45,125 nt of DNA from Bacteroidota bacterium (lineage in GTDB: Bacteria; Bacteroidota; Bacteroidia; 2-12-FULL-35-15). Where the stretch lies: the NCBI GenBank assembly GCA_947469885.1, contig CANIQT010000029.1, positions 1 through 45,125 on the forward strand, read 5' to 3'. A program made the position numbers and the translations under genes. This document shows positions 1 through 8,219 of this stretch, piece by piece. Every line of letters begins with the position of its first letter. Position 1 is the stretch's first letter. The notes beneath the pieces are model-generated. The model made no database searches. It was not told the DNA's origin and was given only the letters and a program-made list of their open reading frames with translations.

Positions 1-88
1 CAGAAAAAAAACAACAATTGTTAAAATAAATACAGAAACAAATAATAATTAAACTAATTTTGCAAACAATTATCGTATCTAATTTAGA

Positions 89-147
89 TGTTAACTTCCA
101 CTGCTCAATTTACTCCGAAATGGGGTGCTCAATTACACCGAAATATC
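89..147. mobile_element. possible remnant of an IS21-type end
   Basis: Two near-identical copies of TGCTCAATTTACTCCGAAAT lie in direct orientation at 102-121 and 126-144 (24-bp period, separated by GGGG), preceded by TGTTAACTTCC at 89. Multiple short direct repeats of the type 'GTGCTCAATTT..CCG' beside a TG-starting tip are typical of IS21-family ends in Bacteroidota. This is recalled from the family and was not searched. No istA or istB follows, so at most this is a solo end. It sits exactly where the downstream TPR gene loses its 5' part. Confidence 0.3.
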
Positions 148-790
148 CAATTTAACAATAGCGATTGATTATTTTGAAAAGGCATTAATAATAGATTTGA
201 AATTATTCGGTGAAGAAAATCCGAAAGTTACAATCCGCTATAACAATCTAGGCTCGGCCTGGAATTCAAATGGTAATTTTGATAAAGCAATCGAATATTA
301 TGAAAAAGCTTTGAAAATAGATTTAAAATTATTCGGTGAAGAGAACCCAAAGGTTGCAAAGAGATATAATAACCTTGGTATGCCTACGCAAGAAAAAGGA
401 GATTTAGATAAAGCCATAATGTTTTATGAAAAGTCATTAAAAATAAATTTGAAAGTATATGGTGAAGAAAATCAGAATGTGGCTATAAATTATAACAATC
501 TCGGTACTGCTTGGGAGGAAAAAGTTGATTTTGATAAAGCAATTAAGTATTACGAAATGGCTTTAAAAATAGGTCTAAAATTATTCGGGGAAGAGAATCC
601 AAATGTTGCTATATATTATAATAATCTTGGAGATGTTTGGTATGCCGAAGGTAATTTAAATAAAGCCATTTCTTATGTAGAAAAATCATATTCCATTTTA
701 TTAAAACTTTATGGAGAAGACAACCCAACTACCAAAACAGTTAAAACAAACCTTAACGAATATATCAAAGCCAAAAACAAAGCTTCTTGA
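125..790 (+). CDS. TPR (kinesin-light-chain type) repeat protein, 5'-truncated
   Basis: The frame encodes about 221 residues, made almost entirely of 42-residue tetratricopeptide units. Each reads NNLGxxWxxxGxxDKAIxYYEKALKIxLKLFGEENPxVA; four are complete and the first is partial. Such TPRs form helical protein-binding scaffolds. No signal peptide, membrane segment or catalytic domain is visible. The only available start is a GTG at 125, and it lies inside the repeated IS-like sequence. The protein begins in the middle of a TPR helix, so this is most likely the 3' fragment of a longer gene cut by an insertion. It ends at TGA. The units are similar to one another at DNA level, so they arose by tandem duplication. 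Function is unknown; the family call is secure, the start is not. Confidence 0.65.
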   Translation: MLNYTEISNLTIAIDYFEKALIIDLKLFGEENPKVTIRYNNLGSAWNSNGNFDKAIEYYEKALKIDLKLFGEENPKVAKRYNNLGMPTQEKGDLDKAIMFYEKSLKINLKVYGEENQNVAINYNNLGTAWEEKVDFDKAIKYYEMALKIGLKLFGEENPNVAIYYNNLGDVWYAEGNLNKAISYVEKSYSILLKLYGEDNPTTKTVKTNLNEYIKAKNKAS

Positions 791-1274
791 CAATTTCACC
801 CCCGTAAGCCATAAGTTATAAGCGTATTTAACAATGTAGTAGGCTAAGCTGAAGTGTTGAATTGTGCGGCTGGGGCTTAGGTTCAAAGTAATTGTGTAAG
901 TTTTACTTACCTTTCCTTAACATTTACCCTCCACTTCAATCTTAATTTGCTTTAGCAAATCATCATACCTCAAATCAAAATCATTTTTTATCATGCCCAA
1001 TCATGATAATCTGCGTTCCATCATACACAGCACTTCCCCCTCGCACAGGTACGTTTCCCCTGTGTCCCGATTGCCTAGTGACATCCACCACTTTAAGCAC
1101 CTCGAAAAGCCTATCCCTACTCACTTTTTTCAAATATAAATCGGGTAAAACCCGCGAACGTCCTAATTTTATTAGCATTCCGCCACCTTAAGTATTTCAC
1201 AAAACATTGCCTCATACTCCTTTTTCAAAGAAAAACTGGGTAAAATCCCGTAAAACAAGCCAATAACATCGTTC
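791..1274. other. gene-poor stretch with small hairpins
   Basis: No convincing intact gene is seen here. The stretch holds a possible decayed minus-strand coding remnant (908-1178) and several short palindromes: GTAAG/CTTAC at 896-910, CACAGG/CCTGTG near 1037-1060, and CGGGT/ACCCG near 1141-1153. The 13-mer TAAGTTTTACTTA at 897-909 recurs exactly at 1690-1702, on the other side of the tandem array. Confidence 0.4.
908..1178 (-). pseudogene. possible decayed coding remnant
   Basis: On the minus strand a 65-codon frame (1178-981) ends in TGA. It overlaps a second short frame that starts at an ATG near 995 and runs about 26 codons to a TAA near 908 (beginning MIKNDFDLRYDDLLKQ). The join looks like one frameshifted coding stretch. 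I do not recognise the protein; there is no motif and no promoter. It could equally be random open frame over palindromic DNA. Confidence 0.2.
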
Positions 1275-1652
1275 GAACTTCCAATAAAATGACCTGAACT
1301 TCCAATTAAATCGTTGGAACTTCCAATTAAATGACCTGAACTTCCAATAAAATGACCCGAACTTCCAATTAAATGAACCGAACTTCCAATTAAATCGTTG
1401 GAACTTCCAATAAAACGACCCGAACTTCCAATTAAATCGTTGGAACTTCCAATAAAACGACCTGAACTTCCAATTAAATCGTTGGAACTTCCAATTAAAT
1501 CACCGGAACTTCCAATTAAATCGTTGGAACTTCCAATAAAATCACCGGAACTTCCAATTAAATCGTTGGAACTTCCAATAAAATCGTTGGAACTTCCAAT
1601 AAAACCACCTGAACTTCCAATAAAATCGTTGGAACTTCCAAGAAAACCACCT
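1275..1652. repeat. tandem array A: 18 x 21 bp
   Basis: Eighteen head-to-tail copies of a 21-bp unit start with GAACTTCC, in perfect register (1275 to 1632 = 17 x 21, no indels). The 3' part of the unit varies. From about the sixth copy, units ending in TCGTTG mostly alternate with units ending in GACCT, CACCG or CACCT, giving a 42-bp higher-order period. Where TCGTTG precedes the next unit, the 13-nt palindrome TTGGAACTTCCAA forms. Because 21 is a multiple of 3, an open frame (ELPIKSL...) runs through it; this is not taken as a gene. Confidence 0.9.
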
Positions 1653-1714
1653 TAATCGCGCAGTTGTACGGCCTGTTTAAACAATCCATTAAGTTTTACT
1701 TAAAACAATAAAAC

Positions 1715-1752
1715 AAAAAAACTCCCTGTTAAAAACAGTATGGAGTTTTTTT
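1715..1752 (+). terminator. strong hairpin with T-tract upstream of gldF
   Basis: The arm AAAAAAACTCC (1715-1725) pairs with GGAGTTTTTTT (1742-1752), and an inner CTGTT/AACAG pair lies in the loop. The T-run on the right is intrinsic-terminator-like for plus-strand transcription. It insulates gldF from the array upstream. The A-run makes it potentially bidirectional. Confidence 0.65.
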
Positions 1753-1864
1753 ATGGATGGAGATATCCTCCAAAATCGGAAAGGACCGAAATTGGAAGGA
1801 GAAGCCAAGAAAATAAAAAAACAACCGCTGTTTGCCTATTAAATAGTATTTTTGAAGCCGATTT

Positions 1865-2614
1865 ATGTTTACATTATTAAAAAAAGAAATACGTAGTTTT
1901 TTAAGTTCCCTCATTGGCTACATAGCTATATGTGTGTTTTTGCTCCTCATCAGTTTGTTTATGTGGGTCATCAACTCCAACTCCAGTTCAAGCTTTAATG
2001 CCAATGTGCTGGATAGTGGTTATGCCAATATTGATTCTTTATTTATTATTGCTCCCTGGGTATTTTTGTTTTTGATTCCTGCTATTACCATGCGCAGTTT
2101 TGCTGATGAAAAAAAAGCAGGTACTATAGAACTGTTGCTAACACGCCCTTTGACGGATTTACAAATTATACTTGCCAAATATTTTGCAGGATTAATTTTA
2201 GTATTGTTCTCGTTACTGCCTACATTAATTTATTTTTATTCGGTTTACAAATTAGGTAATCCCGTTGGAAACATTGATACCGGAGGCATGTGGGGTTCAT
2301 ACATAGGTTTATTATTTCTCGGTGCAGGGTTTGTTTCCATAGGAATATTTGCTTCTTCAATAACGGAGAACCAGGTAGTATCTTTTATTATCGGGTTATT
2401 TCTTTGTTTTGTAATGTATATCGGTTTCGATTTTCTGGGTTCGTTTTCGTTGTTCGGAAAAATTGATAATATCATTATTGCATTAGGCATTAACAATCAT
2501 TATGGTTCTATGAGCCGAGGAGTGATTGATACAAGAGATGTGATTTATTTTATAAGTATGATAGCGGTGTTTATTCTGGCAACGAGAACGGTGTTGGAGA
2601 GCAGAAAGTGGTAG
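1865..2614 (+). CDS. gldF: gliding motility ABC transporter permease GldF
   Basis: This is a 249-residue integral membrane protein of the ABC-2 permease type, close in length to known GldF proteins. With GldA (ATPase) and GldG it forms an ABC transporter needed for gliding in Flavobacterium johnsoniae; the substrate is unknown. The N-terminus MFTLLKKEIRSF is followed by a hydrophobic segment (about 15-35). The typical ABC-2 cytoplasmic loop 'SFADEKKAGTIELLLTRPL' follows the second membrane segment (about 75-95), and further segments fill the rest. The start is ATG 1865, eleven bases after a TATTTTTG box. gldG follows about 190 bp downstream on the same strand; gldA is not in the window, which is common. 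The gap to gldG is filled by an inverted-repeat element. Confidence 0.88.
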   Translation: MFTLLKKEIRSFLSSLIGYIAICVFLLLISLFMWVINSNSSSSFNANVLDSGYANIDSLFIIAPWVFLFLIPAITMRSFADEKKAGTIELLLTRPLTDLQIILAKYFAGLILVLFSLLPTLIYFYSVYKLGNPVGNIDTGGMWGSYIGLLFLGAGFVSIGIFASSITENQVVSFIIGLFLCFVMYIGFDFLGSFSLFGKIDNIIIALGINNHYGSMSRGVIDTRDVIYFISMIAVFILATRTVLESRKW

Positions 2615-2616
2615 AT

Positions 2617-2794
2617 GGTTACCAATAAACGAATAAAAACAAATTTACTAATTAGAAAAATTGGTTATCATAAATAAATAAAAATGAATTCATTGGTGTA
2701 AAACTAAGTAGACTTAATGAACGAATAAAAACAAATTTATAAGAGTAAGCCTTATTCATTTCGTAAATTAGTTTTGATTTGTTTATTGGTAACC
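2617..2794. repeat. 178-bp inverted-repeat element between gldF and gldG
   Basis: The 33-nt left arm (2617-2649, starting GGTTACCAATAAAC) is matched by the inverted right arm (2762-2794, ending GTTTATTGGTAACC), with about 29 of the first 32 positions identical. An internal copy of ACGAATAAAAACAAATTTA (2721-2739) repeats part of the left arm directly (2629-2647). It has no ORF, so it resembles a MITE or fold-back relic. It lies immediately after the gldF stop and just before the gldG start. Confidence 0.7.
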
Positions 2795-2806
2795 GAAATT
2801 CTTAAT

Positions 2807-4510
2807 ATGATTAAAAGAAATAAAAAAAGAGATTTACTTTCACTTGGTTTAGCCATTGTCATAATGATAATGCTGAACTATGTGGGCTCTTTTATGTTTC
2901 ATCGGTTCGATTTAACTTCCGAAAAAAGGTTTACACTTGCTGATGCAACAAAGAATTTGTTGGGAAAACTAAATGATGTGGTGTATGTGAAAGTGTATCT
3001 GGAAGGCGATTTTCCGGCTGGTTTCAAAATGTTGAGAAATGAAACTAAAGAAATGTTGGATGAATTTAGAACCTATTCGAATGATAATATAGAGTACGAG
3101 TTTATTAATCCTTCGGCTAATCCTGACAAAAAACAAAATGAAGAGATTTACAAACAGCTTTACAAAAAAGGCTTGCGACCCCGACCAATAGAGGATAACT
3201 CTGAAAATAAAAAAACAGAACAGGTGCTTTGGCCAGGAGCTATTGTTAGCTACAAAGGGCACGAAATAGCCTGGAACCTCTTGAAAACTCAAGTAGGCAA
3301 ATCTTCGGAAAGCCAATTGAACTTATCCATTCAATCGTTGGAATATGAATTTGCAAGTTGTATTCGAAATCTGAGTGTGGTGATGCAGCCACAGATAGCT
3401 TTTATACAAGGGCATGACGAACTGGACACCACACAGGTAAAAGACCTTACTGCTGCTTTGCAGGAATTTTATATTGTAAAAAGAATTACTCTTAATGAGC
3501 AGTTGGACGCGCTTGACGGCATAAAAGCAATCATTATTGCCCAACCTGATTCTTCATTTTCGGAGAAAGATAAATTGATTCTCGACCAGTTTATAATGAA
3601 AGGAGGAAAAGTACTTTGGGCAATTGACCCGCTTTATACCAGTTGGGATAGTATTCGGAAAAACGGTGAAACAATGGGTGTTCCTTACGATTTGAACCTC
3701 GACAATATGTTGTTCAAATATGGAGTTCGCATCAACCAGAACTTGGTGATAGATTTAAAATGCTCTTCTATACCTATCAACGTGGCAATGCGGGGTGAGC
3801 CGCCTAATATTATTCTCCGCCCATGGATATTTAGTCCGTTGGCAACACCTGTAAACACGCACCCGATAACAAAAAACTTGGATGTGGTAAAATCCGATTT
3901 TTGTTCCACTATTGACACTATTTCTGCTTCGGGAATTAAGAAAAGTATTATTCTTCAATCGTCTAAAGAATGTAAAACGCTAATAGCTCCTGTTCGTGTT
4001 TCCATTGGTTTTGCTCATCAAGACCCGAAAGTAGAGTTTTTTACTGACCCCCCTCAAACACTTGCTGTGTTGCTGGAAGGTAAGTTTAAATCGGTGTTTG
4101 AAAACCGTGTATTCCTTGCCGACCCTAAGTTGGATGCTGAATTTAAAAAAGAAATGAAATACACTCCAACAGGTGTAGATAATAAAATGATTGTGATTTC
4201 GGATGGGGATATACTTAAAAATGATGTACAGGCAAGCACCGGAAAAGCCTATCCGTTGGGCTACGACAAATATAGCAACCAAATGTATGGCAACCGTAAT
4301 TTTGTGTTGAACTGTATGAATTACTTGTGTGATGATTCAGGGTTAATTAGTGTTCGCAACAGAGAATTGACTTTGCGACTGCTTGATAAAAAGAAAGTGC
4401 AAGCAGAGCGGGTAAAGTGGCAGTTGGTGAATACGTTTGTGCCTTTGCTCTTAATTATTGCTTTTGGTATTTTTCAGAATTATTGGAGGAAGAGGAAATA
4501 TAGTCAATAG
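2807..4510 (+). CDS. gldG: gliding motility-associated ABC transporter substrate-binding protein GldG
   Basis: This 567-residue protein belongs to the GldG / ABC-type auxiliary family (ABC_transp_aux). It has one N-terminal membrane anchor (about 13-31), a long extracytoplasmic region, and a C-terminal membrane segment (about 545-562, LLLIIAFGIF) before a basic tail. The family hallmark 'RFDLTSEKRFTLADAT' follows the first anchor, and 'AIIIAQPDSSFSEKDKLILDQFIMKGGKVLW' resembles the glutamine-amidotransferase-like fold of the family. I chose ATG 2807 (MIKRNKKRD) over an upstream TTG at 2774, because the positive-inside start fits a membrane anchor and 2774 lies in the inverted-repeat arm. It works with GldF and a GldA encoded elsewhere. 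The stop is TAG, directly followed by heptamer repeats. Confidence 0.88.
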   Translation: MIKRNKKRDLLSLGLAIVIMIMLNYVGSFMFHRFDLTSEKRFTLADATKNLLGKLNDVVYVKVYLEGDFPAGFKMLRNETKEMLDEFRTYSNDNIEYEFINPSANPDKKQNEEIYKQLYKKGLRPRPIEDNSENKKTEQVLWPGAIVSYKGHEIAWNLLKTQVGKSSESQLNLSIQSLEYEFASCIRNLSVVMQPQIAFIQGHDELDTTQVKDLTAALQEFYIVKRITLNEQLDALDGIKAIIIAQPDSSFSEKDKLILDQFIMKGGKVLWAIDPLYTSWDSIRKNGETMGVPYDLNLDNMLFKYGVRINQNLVIDLKCSSIPINVAMRGEPPNIILRPWIFSPLATPVNTHPITKNLDVVKSDFCSTIDTISASGIKKSIILQSSKECKTLIAPVRVSIGFAHQDPKVEFFTDPPQTLAVLLEGKFKSVFENRVFLADPKLDAEFKKEMKYTPTGVDNKMIVISDGDILKNDVQASTGKAYPLGYDKYSNQMYGNRNFVLNCMNYLCDDSGLISVRNRELTLRLLDKKKVQAERVKWQLVNTFVPLLLIIAFGIFQNYWRKRKYSQ

Positions 4511-4535
4511 TCATTGGTTATTAGTCATTGGTTAC
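4508..4535 (+). repeat. heptamer repeats starting at the gldG stop codon
   Basis: The stop TAG (4508-4510) is followed without a gap by TCATTGG, TTATTAG, TCATTGG (4511-4531). The coding bases before the stop (ATAGTCAATAG) also resemble the heptamer. This is one of several gene-end heptamer tracts in the window. Confidence 0.7.
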
Positions 4536-4646
4536 GAATTAAAAATTAATACGAATTTAAAAATCGTGACTAATGTGCTAACAATCAAAACGTAAATACT
4601 CCAATGGTAATTGATTTGTAAATTTGTAACAATTCGTAATTCGTAA
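4532..4646. repeat. inverted repeat between gldG and the DUF4340 gene
   Basis: The left arm 4532-4565 (starts TTACGAATTA, ends AAAAATC) and inverted right arm 4613-4646 are both 34 nt, with 28 of 34 positions matching and a 47-nt loop. There is no ORF. It is not sequence-identical to the element between gldF and gldG but is built the same way. Confidence 0.65.
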
Positions 4647-4654
4647 ATAAACAC

Positions 4655-5689
4655 ATGAAAAAAAATAGATTAAGAGTAGTATTAGTAATCATTTTGGGTT
4701 CGGCATCCTTCTGGTTTATTGTGAATAATAATAAAGGAACAATAAAAGAAACCCTCAAAGATTTTGCAGTTCAGGATACAGCTTCCATCACCAAAATATT
4801 TTTGGCTGATAAAAAAGGCAGAACAATTACATTGGAACGGCAGTCGGCCGGACTGTGGCGGGTGAATGGCAAATATGATGTAAGAAGGGATGCCATTGAT
4901 GTGTTGCTGATGACTATAAAAAAGGTGGATGTAAAAGAGCCTGTTGGAAAAGCAGCGGTTGACAATGTGATAAAACGACTTTCTGGAAATGCCATAAAAT
5001 GCGAAATATATCAAGACAATAAACTCACCAAAGCCTATTATGTAGGTTCCGAAACACAAGATGCACTGGGTACTTACATGATTTTGGTTGACCTTGAAAC
5101 CATGGAAAATTCGGCAAAACCTTTTGTAACTTACCTTCCTGGATTTGAAGGATATTTAACTACCCGCTATTTTACCGAAGAAGCGGGCTGGAGAGACCGA
5201 ACTGTGCTACATTATAACCCAAACGACATAGCAGCTGTGAAAATGGAAGTGCCTTTTAAAAAAGGATATAGTTGGGAGCTAAAAATAAAAGGAAATAACG
5301 ATTACGAAGTAAAAATGACGGATGATAACAAGGCGTTAAACAACGTTGATGAATTGGCGGTGAAACAATACCTCTCGTACTTTCAGCATCAAAACTTCGA
5401 AGCATTTGAATCGGGCATTAAGGACAAACAAAAAGATTCGGTAATGAAATCACAACCAATCAACGTTCTTACGATTACCGATACCAAAGGGAAAACTCAA
5501 AAGATAAAATTCTTTGCCCGAAAACCAAAACGGGAAGGGTTGCAGGACTCGAAAGGAGAAGTGATACAATATGATATGGACCGGATGAATGCGGTGATAA
5601 ATGATGAAAAAGAACTCCTTTTGGTTCAATATTACATATTTGGTAAAATGCTACCTCCAGCTGATTATTTTTTAAAGAAAGGGAAATAA
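4655..5689 (+). CDS. DUF4340 domain protein of the gld cluster
   Basis: This is a 344-residue protein with an N-terminal membrane anchor (MKKNRLRVVLVIILGSASFWFIV) and a long outward-facing domain. The region 'ITKIFLADKKGRTITLERQSAGLWRVN' is the DUF4340 hallmark; conserved positions such as 'YYVGSETQDALGTYMIL' follow. DUF4340 proteins are often encoded beside ABC_transp_aux/GldG-type genes, and a role as an accessory subunit of that transporter is an inference from neighbourhood. It starts at ATG 4655, eight bases after an inverted-repeat arm, and ends in TAA. It probably belongs to the gldFG transcription unit, although the 144-bp gap leaves this open. Confidence 0.75.
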   Translation: MKKNRLRVVLVIILGSASFWFIVNNNKGTIKETLKDFAVQDTASITKIFLADKKGRTITLERQSAGLWRVNGKYDVRRDAIDVLLMTIKKVDVKEPVGKAAVDNVIKRLSGNAIKCEIYQDNKLTKAYYVGSETQDALGTYMILVDLETMENSAKPFVTYLPGFEGYLTTRYFTEEAGWRDRTVLHYNPNDIAAVKMEVPFKKGYSWELKIKGNNDYEVKMTDDNKALNNVDELAVKQYLSYFQHQNFEAFESGIKDKQKDSVMKSQPINVLTITDTKGKTQKIKFFARKPKREGLQDSKGEVIQYDMDRMNAVINDEKELLLVQYYIFGKMLPPADYFLKKGK

Positions 5690-5799
5690 ACATTGATTAT
5701 TAATTTTCGCTTTAAAATTTAACAATCAACTACTTATACACATTACTTCTTGTGTTTTATTCCAAAAAATCATCTGTTTATAGCCAAAAAAGGGCCTAT

Positions 5800-6066
5800 T
5801 TTATAGTTGTATAAATCATTTATACAACTGTATTTGTCATTTATACAACTGTATTTATCGTTTATACAATTGTATTAACTCCCCATACAATTGTATGAAC
5901 TCCTCAACCAATTGTATGAACTCTTCAACCAATTGTATTAGCTCTTCGTACCATTGTACGAACTCTTCTTACAACTATATTTGGTCTCCATTCAATTATA
6001 TTAGCTCTTCAACCGATGATAGTAGCTATTCATTCAATTGAATTTGCTCCAAAATCAACTGAATAA
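5800..6066. repeat. tandem array B: about 13 x 21 bp
   Basis: A degenerate 21-bp unit is centred on the palindrome ATACAATTGTAT and followed by a TTAACTCTTC-like tail. Unit starts fall at 5821, 5842, 5863, 5884, 5905, 5926, 5947, 5968, 5989, 6010, 6031 and 6052: exact 21-bp register despite heavy base divergence. It fills most of the 521-bp gap between the DUF4340 gene and the TMTC-like gene. The flanks 5690-5799 show nothing recognisable. Confidence 0.85.
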
Positions 6067-6139
6067 ATGGGGTGTTTTTGGGATGTCTAGGGATACAACT
6101 ACATTATAGACTAATTTCTAATACAACTCTACAAGCATG

Positions 6140-6170
6140 TTGAGTTAATTATTAAAAATAATTATCTTTG
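6140..6170 (+). promoter_or_regulatory. Bacteroidota-type promoter for the TMTC-like gene
   Basis: TTG at 6140-6142 and TATCTTTG at 6163-6170 match the -33 TTTG / -7 TAnnTTTG consensus of the Bacteroidota primary sigma factor, with a 20-nt spacer. The predicted start of transcription is near 6177, giving a leader of about 34 nt before ATG 6211. It lies just downstream of array B. Confidence 0.5.
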
Positions 6171-6210
6171 AAAAAAATTAAAAGAAAGAATTACGGTAAG
6201 TTCATAGTAT

Positions 6211-8151
6211 ATGGCATCTTCAACAAAAAATAAAAAGCATACGCCTGCTAAGGAAGTAAACAAAAGCACTACTATTTATGATAGAAAGACAATTATAAGG
6301 CTCTCTGTTTTTTTGTTTTTAATTTCGTTTCTGCTTTATGCCAACACATTGAAACATGAATATGTGTTGGACGATGCTTCGGTGATAAATGAAAACTTAC
6401 TCACAAAAGGGGGCGTATATTCTATTAAACAAATACTTTCGTCCAGCTATCGCGAAGGGTATGTGAACAATGATTTTGGCACTTACCGACCTTTATCTAA
6501 GGTGATGTTTGCTATCGAATGGCAGCTGGCTCCTGATAAACCATTTTTAGGTCACTTGATAAATGTACTGCTATACGCGCTTTCGGTGGTGTTGCTGTTT
6601 ATGATGTTGTTGCGGTTTATAAAGATAAATGTCTATTTCCTGTTTTTTGCTGCTCTTGTTTTTGCTGTTCACCCTATACATACAGAAGTGGTGGCTAACA
6701 TAAAAAGTAGAGATGAAATTTTAAGCACGCTGTTTCTTCTTCTTTCTCTTTTATCGGTTTACGGCTTCATCAACCGAAAAAAAGTGCTTTTATTACCCTT
6801 GTCAGCTTTTTGTTTTTTCCTTGCTTTATTGTCCAAAGAATCGGCTATGGTGTATGTTGCTATTGTTCCTTTGGTGATTTATTTCTTTACTCAATCATCA
6901 CTAAAAGACCATCTTAAAATAACAGGAACCATGATAGCTGCAGCGGTTATCTATTTGTTTATTCACCTTAGGGTAATGGGTAGTATTGGTATTCCGAACA
7001 TACACCCGACTGATAATTCGATATTGATGGCAACTAATTATTTTCAGCAAAAGGCAACTGCTATTTTGATTTTAGGAAAATATTTATTGTTATTGTTTTT
7101 TCCGCAACCGCTGTCTTGCGACTATTCGTTTAATACTATTCCTATTGTTACTTCGTTTGCCAACAGTGGTTTTCTGGCTTCCCTCCTGCTCCACTTGTTT
7201 TTGCTCATTTATGCCATCAGAAAAATAAAAGAAAAACATTTGGTTTCGTTTTGCATTTTGTTCTATTTAATTAGTATGGCAATAGCCAGCAATTTGTTTA
7301 TGGTGATAGGCACCAACCTTGCGGAGCGGTTGTTGTTTTTCCCTTCCATTGCCTTTTCGTTGGTGGTGGCTTATTTTATTGGTAAATGGGCAAAGCTTGA
7401 TTTTAAAACATTGAACCCGAAATGGAGCACTGTTCTTAAATCGAACCAATTGGTGATTATGTTTTTGGGGATAGTCGTTATTTTGTTTTCGGTGAAGACT
7501 ATTGCCAGAAATAAAGATTGGAACAACAGTGTGTTGTTATATGAAACGGATTTAAAAACAGTGCCTAACAGTACGCATTTGCTGATGTTTCATGCTGATA
7601 ACCTGACGTTGAAAGATGTGGTGGCAAAACTAAGCGATGAGGAGAAGAAAAAACATTTTGCGATAGCTCAAAAAGAAATTGATAAAGCATTGAGTATTTA
7701 TGAAATGATGCCGGATGCACACAATGTGGCGGGCAGAATATGGTACGAATACAAAAACTATAACCTTGCTTATAAGGAATATAGCCGGGCAATGTATCTT
7801 AATCCGGGTACCGCTTCGTATCATAACAATGTGGGTACTTGTTTGTTTTCGACCGGAAAATATGCTGAAGCAGCCGATGAATTTAAGAAAGCAACACTAC
7901 TTAATGCAAAGGATGCCGATAATTTTAACAACCTGGGAAGTGCTTATGGTGAAATGGGACAAACATTTAAACGAAACAACGACCCAACCAATGCCGACAA
8001 ATACCTACATTTGGCAATAGATAATTTTTATAACGCCACGCAACTCAATCCGAAATACAAAGGTGCGTTTCAGTTTCTGGGGCTTACGTATAAGAGTATT
8101 GGTGATACTGTAAACGGAAACAAATACCTTGAAATTGCCAATGGGCTTTAG
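6211..8151 (+). CDS. TMTC-like membrane glycosyltransferase with C-terminal TPRs
   Basis: This 646-residue protein joins a multi-spanning GT-C-type domain (about 30-450) to soluble TPRs (about 490-646), the architecture of TMTC (transmembrane and TPR) proteins. Visible family features are the acidic pair in 'YVLDDASVI' (D54-D55) after the first membrane segment, 'FGTYRPL' (about 89-95), and 'HPIHTEVVANIKSRDEIL' (about 152-169). Eukaryotic TMTCs transfer mannose from a lipid donor to Ser/Thr of secreted proteins; a similar lipid-linked sugar transfer to exported proteins is inferred here. The N-terminal 28 residues are polar and basic. The TPR part reads 'AYKEYSRAMYLNPGTASYHNNVGTCLFSTGKYAEAADEFKKA'. 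Genes for two secreted proteins follow. TAG is followed four bases later by heptamers. Confidence 0.75.
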   Translation: MASSTKNKKHTPAKEVNKSTTIYDRKTIIRLSVFLFLISFLLYANTLKHEYVLDDASVINENLLTKGGVYSIKQILSSSYREGYVNNDFGTYRPLSKVMFAIEWQLAPDKPFLGHLINVLLYALSVVLLFMMLLRFIKINVYFLFFAALVFAVHPIHTEVVANIKSRDEILSTLFLLLSLLSVYGFINRKKVLLLPLSAFCFFLALLSKESAMVYVAIVPLVIYFFTQSSLKDHLKITGTMIAAAVIYLFIHLRVMGSIGIPNIHPTDNSILMATNYFQQKATAILILGKYLLLLFFPQPLSCDYSFNTIPIVTSFANSGFLASLLLHLFLLIYAIRKIKEKHLVSFCILFYLISMAIASNLFMVIGTNLAERLLFFPSIAFSLVVAYFIGKWAKLDFKTLNPKWSTVLKSNQLVIMFLGIVVILFSVKTIARNKDWNNSVLLYETDLKTVPNSTHLLMFHADNLTLKDVVAKLSDEEKKKHFAIAQKEIDKALSIYEMMPDAHNVAGRIWYEYKNYNLAYKEYSRAMYLNPGTASYHNNVGTCLFSTGKYAEAADEFKKATLLNAKDADNFNNLGSAYGEMGQTFKRNNDPTNADKYLHLAIDNFYNATQLNPKYKGAFQFLGLTYKSIGDTVNGNKYLEIANGL

Positions 8152-8155
8152 CTGG

Positions 8156-8211
8156 TCATTAGTCATTGGTCATTTGTCATTAGTATATTAACCATTAGTT
8201 CATTAGTCATT
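8156..8211 (+). repeat. heptamer tract after the TMTC-like gene
   Basis: TCATTAG, TCATTGG, TCATTTG, TCATTAG run head to tail at 8156-8183, then a diverged stretch, then another TCATTAG near 8200. The tract starts four bases after the stop TAG (8149-8151) and ends just before the next start codon at 8220. Confidence 0.7.
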
Positions 8212-8219
8212 ATTTTATT

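Noticed and set aside
1398..1655. Open frame of about 85 codons (ELPIKSL repeats) through array A
   Set aside because: It starts at a TTG inside a repeat unit, has no leader or signal, and exists because 21 is a multiple of 3. No evidence of selection on the protein.
1847..1854. TATTTTTG box just before gldF
   Set aside because: It matches the -7 consensus, but only ten bases separate it from the start codon and no -33 box is seen; too weak to call a promoter.
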